Source: DSNY01 sp037446035
Lineage (GTDB): Bacteria; Pseudomonadota; Gammaproteobacteria; Burkholderiales; Burkholderiaceae_F
DNA length: 14,612 bases
NCBI GenBank assembly: GCA_037446035.1
Contig: JBBIJJ010000079.1
Span: 1-14,612, forward strand
Direction: 5' to 3'
The position numbers and the translations under genes are program-made. This document shows, piece by piece, positions 7,018-14,612 of the stretch. The notes beneath the pieces are model-generated. The model was not told the origin of the DNA, searched no databases, and saw nothing but the letters and a program-made list of their open reading frames with translations. The first letter of the stretch is position 1. Each line of letters opens with the position of its first letter.

Positions 7018-7529
7018 CGGCAACGGGCGAGTTCCGCTTCTGCCCGCGCTGCGCGACCGCGCTCGCGCGCGGCGTCTGCGGCGAGCGCGAGCGCAGCGCC
7101 TGCCCCGCCTGCGGCTGGGTTCATTGGGACAACCCGGCGCCGGTGGTCGCGGCGGTGATCGAATACGAGGGCAAGGTGTTCCTCGCGCGCAATGCGGCGT
7201 GGCCGGAGGGGCGCTTTGCCCTCGTCACGGGCTTCCTCGAGCGCGGCGAAAGCCCGCGCGATGCCGTGATCCGCGAAGTCAAGGAGGAGACGCAACTGAA
7301 CGCGCTCGACGCGCGGCTGATCGGCGTCTACGACTTCGCGCTGCGCAACCAGGTCATCATCGCCTACCACGTGCCGGCGCAGGGCGAAGTGCGATTGAAC
7401 GAGGAACTGGTCGAGTACCGGTTGATCGAGCCCGCGAAAGTGCGCGTCTGGCCCCGCGGCACCGGATTCGCGCTCGCCGACTGGCTGCGCGCGCGCGGCC
7501 ACGAAGTACACTTCGTGCCGTTGTCGTAG
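7014..7529 (+). CDS. Nudix hydrolase with N-terminal zinc ribbon
   Basis: 171 residues. A zinc ribbon of the NADH-pyrophosphatase type uses C10-x2-C13 and C30-x2-C33, followed by WDNPAPVVAAVI, the usual entry to the Nudix fold. The Nudix box lies at residues 73-95: G73, E79, then REVKEETQL with R87, E88, E91 and E92 all present. The Gly near the end of the classic box is Gln94 here. Members of this type cleave nucleoside diphosphate derivatives such as NADH or ADP-ribose; the protein is shorter than NudC (about 257 residues) and lacks its extra N-terminal domain, so the substrate cannot be assigned. The GTG start overlaps the M48 stop codon as GTGA. Confidence 0.9.
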   Translation: MTATGEFRFCPRCATALARGVCGERERSACPACGWVHWDNPAPVVAAVIEYEGKVFLARNAAWPEGRFALVTGFLERGESPRDAVIREVKEETQLNALDARLIGVYDFALRNQVIIAYHVPAQGEVRLNEELVEYRLIEPAKVRVWPRGTGFALADWLRARGHEVHFVPLS

Positions 7530-7548
7530 AAGCGCCTCGGAACGCCCG

Positions 7549-7791
7549 ATGCAGACCATGATCAGCTTCGACAAGGAAATCGACACGCGCGGATTGAACT
7601 GCCCGCTGCCGGTGCTGCGCGCGAAGAAGGCGCTGGCCGACATGGCGAGCGGGCAGGTGCTGAAGATCGTCGCCACCGACCCCGGCTCCTTCCGCGACTT
7701 CAAGGCTTTCGCCAGACAGACCGGCAACGAGCTGCTCGCGCAGGAAACCACCGTCGACCGCGAGTTCGTGCATTACCTGAAGCGGCGCTGA
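7549..7791 (+). CDS. tusA: TusA-family sulfurtransferase (SirA/YedF/TusA)
   Basis: 80 residues, the full length of a TusA domain. The motif DTRGLNCPLPVLRAKKAL contains the active-site Cys18 in CPLP, and the second half has VLKIVATDPGSFRDFKAF and a GNELL segment as in the family. TusA carries persulfide sulfur from a cysteine desulfurase to acceptors in tRNA thiolation and other pathways. Because the family includes YedF-type and other sulfur-relay paralogues, the exact partner is uncertain. The start at 7549 has a GGA about seven bases upstream; an in-frame ATG at 7558 is the alternative. It follows the Nudix gene by 19 nt and is the last gene of the tight cluster. Confidence 0.92.
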   Translation: MQTMISFDKEIDTRGLNCPLPVLRAKKALADMASGQVLKIVATDPGSFRDFKAFARQTGNELLAQETTVDREFVHYLKRR

Positions 7792-7844
7792 TGAGCGGAC
7801 CTCTCCGACGCCGACTCGCCAGTTTCCCCCGCGTCGCAGCCTCG

Positions 7845-7875
7845 GCCGCCGGTGCCGCGTGCGGGCGCCGGCGGC
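7845..7875. repeat. Strong GC-rich hairpin downstream of tusA
   Basis: Positions 7845-7856 pair with 7864-7875 over 12 bp, with one G-T wobble and a seven-base loop. It sits in the 130-nt gap between tusA and the next gene. There is no T-run after it, so it is not a standard intrinsic terminator. It could protect the 3' end of the upstream mRNA or pause polymerase; it may also simply reflect the GC-rich sequence. Confidence 0.45.
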
Positions 7876-7921
7876 GTGACGTCTGCTGCGCGACCTGCGC
7901 GTCGATGTGGGTGCGTGCGCG

Positions 7922-8467
7922 ATGAAGAAGTTCCTGTTCGTCGGCCTGCCGCTGATCGTGCTGCTCGCCGCGCTGTATTTCTTCGTCGTCCTGTCCTGGA
8001 ACTATTCGACCGGCGAGCGTGCCGGCTGGGTGCAGAAGTTCAGCAAGAAGGGCTGGATCTGCAAGACCTGGGAGGGCGAGCTGGCGATGGTGTCGATGCC
8101 GGGTGCCGCGCAGGAGAAGTTCTACTTCACCGTGCACGACGACGCGGTGGCCGCGCAGATCAACAAGGCGATGGGCCGGCGCGTATCGCTGCACTATGAA
8201 GAGAAGGTCGGATTGCCGACCACCTGCTTCGGCGAGACCCGACACTGGGTCACCCAGGTCACGATCGTGCCGGAGATTCCGCTCGTTCCCGGGGTGACCG
8301 TACCGGTGCCGCAGGGGTTGGTCCCGGCGCCTGCGCCGCAGGTGCCCGCGCCCGCGTCGCCGCCACCTTCGCCTGTTCCGGCATCACCGGCGCAGGATCC
8401 CGCGCCGGCCGCGCCGCCGCAGCCCGTTCAGGGCCAGCCGACCGACAGCGCGCCGGCGACGAAGTAG
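7922..8467 (+). CDS. Small membrane-anchored hypothetical protein with Pro/Ala-rich tail
   Basis: 181 residues. MKKFLFVGLPLIVLLAALYFF begins an N-terminal transmembrane segment (about residues 4-23). A conserved-looking domain follows (about 25-120), including SWNYSTGERAGWVQKFSKKG, then WICKTWEGELAM and a TCFGETRHWVTQV segment with two cysteines, C46 and C102. From about residue 130 the tail is almost entirely Pro, Ala, Val and Gln, with low complexity. The most likely topology is an anchor in the inner membrane with the domain outside the cytoplasm. I know of no established function for this protein type. The ATG at 7922 is preferred; a GTG five codons upstream is possible. It is convergent with valS, with 13 nt between their stop codons. 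Confidence 0.8.
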   Translation: MKKFLFVGLPLIVLLAALYFFVVLSWNYSTGERAGWVQKFSKKGWICKTWEGELAMVSMPGAAQEKFYFTVHDDAVAAQINKAMGRRVSLHYEEKVGLPTTCFGETRHWVTQVTIVPEIPLVPGVTVPVPQGLVPAPAPQVPAPASPPPSPVPASPAQDPAPAAPPQPVQGQPTDSAPATK

Positions 8468-8480
8468 CCGCCTGCGCTGA

Positions 8481-11396
<2,916 letters not shown>

Positions 11397-11421
11397 GATT
11401 CCGCCATTTCGTCGCAAGGGT

Positions 11422-11450
11422 TTGAATTTTAGGGGAATCGCTTCTACGCT
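11422..11450 (+). promoter_or_regulatory. Weak putative promoter for the lipoprotein metalloprotease
   Basis: TTGAAT (11422-11427), a 17-nt spacer and TACGCT (11445-11450) form a weak sigma-70-like pair in the 82-nt divergent region. The -35 matches four of six consensus positions and the -10 only three. The -35 overlaps the predicted -10 for valS on the other strand. Confidence 0.22.
11426..11431 (-). promoter_or_regulatory. Putative -10 element for valS
   Basis: On the minus strand this reads TAAAAT, one base off TATAAT. It would start transcription near 11419 and give a leader of about 22 nt before the GTG start. No convincing -35 hexamer is found 16-18 nt upstream. Confidence 0.3.
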
Positions 11451-11478
11451 CTACCGCTTTTGAAAGCACCGCTCGACA

Positions 11479-14247
11479 ATGAACACCATTCCGACGTTTC
11501 GACTCGCCCTACGCGCGGCTGCGGCAGGCACCGCGCTCGCACTCGGCGCCTGCGCGACGCCGCCGGCTGCGCCGCCGACCGCCGCGCCCGCGCCGACGAC
11601 CAGCGCGGCAACCGCGCCCGCTTCGACCGCCGCGAACGCGCCCGCCGCGCCGCACGCCAAGCCCGCGAATGCCGCCGCACCCTCTGCAGCGCCGCGCCCG
11701 GGCGAACCGCCTGCGCCGCGACCGTTCGCCGACGTGGTCAAGGACGCGAAGGAGATCCCGGGTTTCTTCACCTTCTGGCAGAAGGACGAGCGCACGTGGC
11801 TGGAGGTGCGGCCGGAGCAGCTCGATCAGGCTTTTTTCTTCTCGACCTGGCTGGCGACTGGCCTGGGCGAGCGCTTCTTCCTGCCGGGGCTGATGGGCCA
11901 GGAGCACGTCGTTACGCTGCGGCGCGTCGGCAACAACCTGCAACTGATCGCGCGCAACCTGCGCGTGCGCGCGCCCGCGGGCACGCCGCTGGCGAACGCC
12001 GTGCGCGAGAGCTACTCGGACAGCCTGCTCGCCAGCGCCGCCGTGGTGTCGGCGCCGCATCCCGAGCGCAAGTCCTTCCTGGTCGACGCCGCAGCACTGT
12101 TCGGTCGCGACATCCCCGGTGCGCAGACGCAGCTCGAAACCCGCTATCGGCTCGCTTACGCGTTCGACCGCAACAACAGCGGCATCGAACGCGTGCGCTC
12201 GAGCCAGGCCGCTTCGCACGTCACCTACCGCGCGCATTACGCGGTGCCCAAGATCCCCGCGCCGCCGCTGACTCCGCCGCCGCCGGGAACGCCGCAGGTC
12301 GCGCCGCCCACCACGCTGCCCGACAACCGCAGCCTGTTCCTGACCTACACGTACAACCTGATGCCGCTGCCGAAGGAGCCGATGCGGCCGCGGCTGGCGG
12401 ACCAGCGCGTCGGCCACTTCACGACCGCGTTCATGGATCTCGGCAACGAGCTGGGGCTCGATGCGCGCACGCACTACGTCGAGCGCTGGCGGCTGGAGAA
12501 GAAGGATCCGGACGCCGCGGTGTCCGAGCCGCGCGAGCCGATCGTCGTATGGATGGACAGGAACATCCCGGAGAAATGGCGTGACGCCGTGCGTGCCGGC
12601 ATTCTCGAATGGAACAAGGCCTTCGAGCGCGCCGGCTTCAAGGACGCGCTCGTCGTCAAGCAGCAGCCGGCGGACGCCGATTGGAGTACGGTCGAAGGTA
12701 CGCGCCACCTGGCAGTGCGCTGGTTCTCGATGCAGGGGCCGGGCGCGGTTGCGGTCGGCCCCAGCCAATCGGATCCGCGCAGCGGCGAGATCCTTGCCGG
12801 CGCGGCGATCATCCCCGAGAACTGGGTGCGCATCGGCCGCGCGCAGGCGGGTGAAACGCTGCCGCGGCCGGCGGCCGCCGCATCGCTCGCCGAGCTGCTC
12901 GACGAGCGCGCGTGCACGTACGCGTTCGACGCGCTCGAGCAGGCCAACTTCGCCTTCGACCTGCTGGTGGCGCGCGGCGCGCTCGATCCGACCGGGCCGG
13001 ATGCCGATCGCTTCATCCGCGACAGCCTGAAGGAGGTCGTGATGCACGAGGTCGGTCACGCGCTTGGGCTGCGCCACAACTTCAAGGGCTCGACCGGCGT
13101 GCAGCTCGAGAAGCTGCGTGACGCCGCGTACGCGCGCGCGCGCGGCATCTCCAATTCGGTGATGGACTACAACGCGCTGAACATCCCGCTGGAGAACGAG
13201 CCCGCGACCGTCTACAACCAGGTGACGCTCGGCGAATACGACTACTGGGCGATCGAATACGCGTACCGCCCGTTCGCAGCCGACGCGGAGAAGGAGGAAC
13301 TGGCGAAGCTCGCCGCCCGTTCCGCCGACAACCCGGCGCTCGCGTACGCGACCGACGAGGACGCCGGCGGCTTCTTCGGCACCGGCATCGACCCGACCGC
13401 CAACCAGTTCGACCTCGGCAACGATCCGCTCGCGTACTACCAACGGCGCGTCGTGCTGGCGCGCGAGCTGCTCGCGCGCACGCAGCGCTTCGAGCTGAAG
13501 CCGGGCGACAACCTGTCCGTCTACCGGCGCAACCTGCAGCGCGGCATCGGCGCGATCGGCTTCGTCGCGCCGTTGATCGCCAAGTACGTCGGCGGCGTCT
13601 ACACCTCGCGCGAGGTCGTGGGTGCCGGCGACGGACCGCTGCTCGTTCCGGTGCCGGCCGCACGCCAGCGCGAAGCGCTCGACCTGCTGGCGAAGGAAGT
13701 GTTTTCGGTCGACAGCTTCCGCCTCGATCCGAAGTTCATGAGCCGGCTCGGCATCGATCACCTGGAGCGCATCACGCCCGGCGGACAGGTCGTGGTCAAT
13801 CCCGACTTCAGCCTGGCCACGGCCGTGCTCGACGTCCAGAAGAAGGTGCTCGACCAGTTGATGTCGGACGGGGTGGCGCTGCGGCTGGCCGACGCGGAGA
13901 CCAAGGTCGCCGACAAGCGCGGGCTGCTCGCCTTCGCCGACGTGCAGGCGCAGCTCGCCGACGCGATCTGGAGCGAGCTGCGCGCCAGCCGCGACATCGA
14001 CAGCCTGCGCCGCAACGTCCAACGCGAACACGCGCGGCGGCTCGCCACCGCGCTGGTGCGTCCGGCGAGTGCGGCAGCCACCGACGTGCGCGCCGTGTTC
14101 CGCGCGGTCGCGGTCCGGCTCGAAGCCGATCTGCGACGCCAGGTCGGTAACGCGCGCCTGAACGCCGCGACCCGCGCGCACATCGCCGAAACGCAGGCCG
14201 TGCTCGCGGAGGCGCTGAAGGCGCCGCTGGTCAGGCAGGGGGTCTGA
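11479..14247 (+). CDS. Lipoprotein zinc-dependent metalloprotease (DUF5117/DUF4953 type)
   Basis: 922 residues. The N-terminus is a lipoprotein signal: basic start, hydrophobic run and lipobox LGAC with Cys25 as the lipidation site. An Ala/Pro-rich linker (about 26-75) follows. The N-terminal domain (about 75-350) has the DUF5117 look. The catalytic motif is HEVGHALGLRHNFKGS (H523, E524, H527, H533), an HExxHxxGxxH metzincin-like zinc site, and SVMDY with Met562 is in the right place for a Met-turn. A long C-terminal helical region ends the protein. Such proteins are secreted or outer-membrane-attached in proteobacteria and Bacteroidetes; their physiological substrates are largely unknown. 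It is divergent from valS and apparently monocistronic. The ATG at 11479 is chosen because it gives the intact signal peptide. Confidence 0.9.
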   Translation: MNTIPTFRLALRAAAAGTALALGACATPPAAPPTAAPAPTTSAATAPASTAANAPAAPHAKPANAAAPSAAPRPGEPPAPRPFADVVKDAKEIPGFFTFWQKDERTWLEVRPEQLDQAFFFSTWLATGLGERFFLPGLMGQEHVVTLRRVGNNLQLIARNLRVRAPAGTPLANAVRESYSDSLLASAAVVSAPHPERKSFLVDAAALFGRDIPGAQTQLETRYRLAYAFDRNNSGIERVRSSQAASHVTYRAHYAVPKIPAPPLTPPPPGTPQVAPPTTLPDNRSLFLTYTYNLMPLPKEPMRPRLADQRVGHFTTAFMDLGNELGLDARTHYVERWRLEKKDPDAAVSEPREPIVVWMDRNIPEKWRDAVRAGILEWNKAFERAGFKDALVVKQQPADADWSTVEGTRHLAVRWFSMQGPGAVAVGPSQSDPRSGEILAGAAIIPENWVRIGRAQAGETLPRPAAAASLAELLDERACTYAFDALEQANFAFDLLVARGALDPTGPDADRFIRDSLKEVVMHEVGHALGLRHNFKGSTGVQLEKLRDAAYARARGISNSVMDYNALNIPLENEPATVYNQVTLGEYDYWAIEYAYRPFAADAEKEELAKLAARSADNPALAYATDEDAGGFFGTGIDPTANQFDLGNDPLAYYQRRVVLARELLARTQRFELKPGDNLSVYRRNLQRGIGAIGFVAPLIAKYVGGVYTSREVVGAGDGPLLVPVPAARQREALDLLAKEVFSVDSFRLDPKFMSRLGIDHLERITPGGQVVVNPDFSLATAVLDVQKKVLDQLMSDGVALRLADAETKVADKRGLLAFADVQAQLADAIWSELRASRDIDSLRRNVQREHARRLATALVRPASAAATDVRAVFRAVAVRLEADLRRQVGNARLNAATRAHIAETQAVLAEALKAPLVRQGV

Positions 14248-14321
14248 AAGGCGGGATTCGGGATCGAGGGTTCAGCCAGGCTCGACTGCGACGCTTGCGC
14301 GCCGGCTTGCTGAATCCTATT
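14248..14321. other. Spacer between the metalloprotease and the right repeat cluster
   Basis: No gene is seen. GGTTCAGC and GCTGAATCC form a loose, widely spaced inverted repeat here, but there is no following T-run, so no clear terminator for the metalloprotease is identified. Confidence 0.4.
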
Positions 14322-14461
14322 GAGGATTGCGCAACCTCGTGACACCCCCGCCTCGCGAGTTCGCTTCGCGCTGGCTGTCGCCGGTTCCGTCATCCCGAGC
14401 GAAGCCGAGGGATCTCGGCACTGCGAGCGGCTGAGATTCCTCGCCTGCGGCTCGGAATGAC
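14322..14461 (+). repeat. Composite dispersed repeat, right copy 1
   Basis: The leader (about 14322-14388, containing GTGACACCCCCGCCTCGCGA) is followed by a full 73-nt inverted-repeat module at 14389-14461, with arms at 14389-14416 and 14433-14461. The order and orientation are the same as at 372-495 near the left edge, and the module has the same length as the one at 633-705. Confidence 0.78.
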
Positions 14462-14504
14462 AGAGGAGAAGCGGCTCGAAATGACAGAGGAGAAGCGGCT
14501 CGAA
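14457..14504 (+). repeat. Two perfect 24-bp tandem copies
   Basis: Two identical 24-bp units (14457-14480 and 14481-14504), each starting ATGACAGAGGAG and ending GGCTCGAA, with a third partial match ATGACA at 14505. The array starts at the right arm of the inverted repeat, just as the 24-bp array at 693-856 does. Confidence 0.8.
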
Positions 14505-14612
14505 ATGACACCCCCCACCTTGCGAGTTCGCTTCGCGCTGGCTGTCGCCGGTTCCGTCATCCCGAGCGCAGCGAGGGATCCCGGCACTGCGAGCAGCGGA
14601 GATTCCTCGCCC
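14505..14612 (+). repeat. Composite dispersed repeat, right copy 2 (cut by window end)
   Basis: A second leader and module begin here. A 47-nt run starting GCGAGTTCGCTTCGCGC is identical at 14355-14401 and 14522-14568, an offset of 167 nt. The inverted-repeat module starts at 14556 and is cut by the window edge, so more copies may follow. Confidence 0.75.

Noticed and set aside
7845..7875. Intrinsic terminator after tusA
   Set aside because: The hairpin is strong but lacks a T-run on either side, so it is listed only as a hairpin.
11509..14181. 890-residue open frame on the minus strand opposite the lipoprotein metalloprotease
   Set aside because: Same effect of high GC codon use. The plus-strand protein has a lipobox, zinc motif and Met-turn; the antisense frame has none.

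Overview
The window is GC-rich and looks like a betaproteobacterial chromosome, probably Burkholderiales-like. This is inferred from the composition, from the style of the AlaRS, ValRS, TusA and MenA-like proteins, and from densely packed genes with overlapping starts and stops. No rRNA, tRNA, CRISPR array, integrase or transposase was seen.

Layout: positions 1-1053 are non-coding or unresolved. They hold a short unidentified open frame running off the left edge, then copies of a dispersed inverted-repeat element and an array of about six 24-bp tandem units. A MenA/UbiA-type prenyltransferase lies on the minus strand (1054-1983). It is divergent from a tightly packed plus-strand cluster: alaS, a GNAT acetyltransferase broken by a one-base frameshift, a YbjQ-family protein, a membrane-anchored YbjQ-like protein, an M48 metalloprotease with one membrane anchor, a zinc-ribbon Nudix hydrolase and tusA. 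Junctions in this cluster are overlaps of 4-22 nt or gaps under 20 nt, so it is probably co-transcribed. After a 130-nt gap with a strong hairpin comes a small membrane-anchored protein of unknown function. valS lies convergent to it on the minus strand (8481-11396). An 82-nt divergent region separates valS from a large lipoprotein zinc metalloprotease (11479-14247). The right edge (14248-14612) returns to the repeat family seen on the left, in the same orientation.

Housekeeping functions (alanyl- and valyl-tRNA charging, sulfur relay) sit beside a less characterised group, the YbjQ pair plus M48 protease, which may act together at the inner membrane. The most notable points are: a palindromic repeat apparently inserted in frame inside valS and translated as an extra loop; the clean single-base break in the acetyltransferase; the composite repeats at both edges, each carrying 24-bp tandem copies that appear to grow out of the repeat's right arm; and the YbjQ/YbjQ-TM/M48 set. 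No convincing complete new defence or mobile system is visible.
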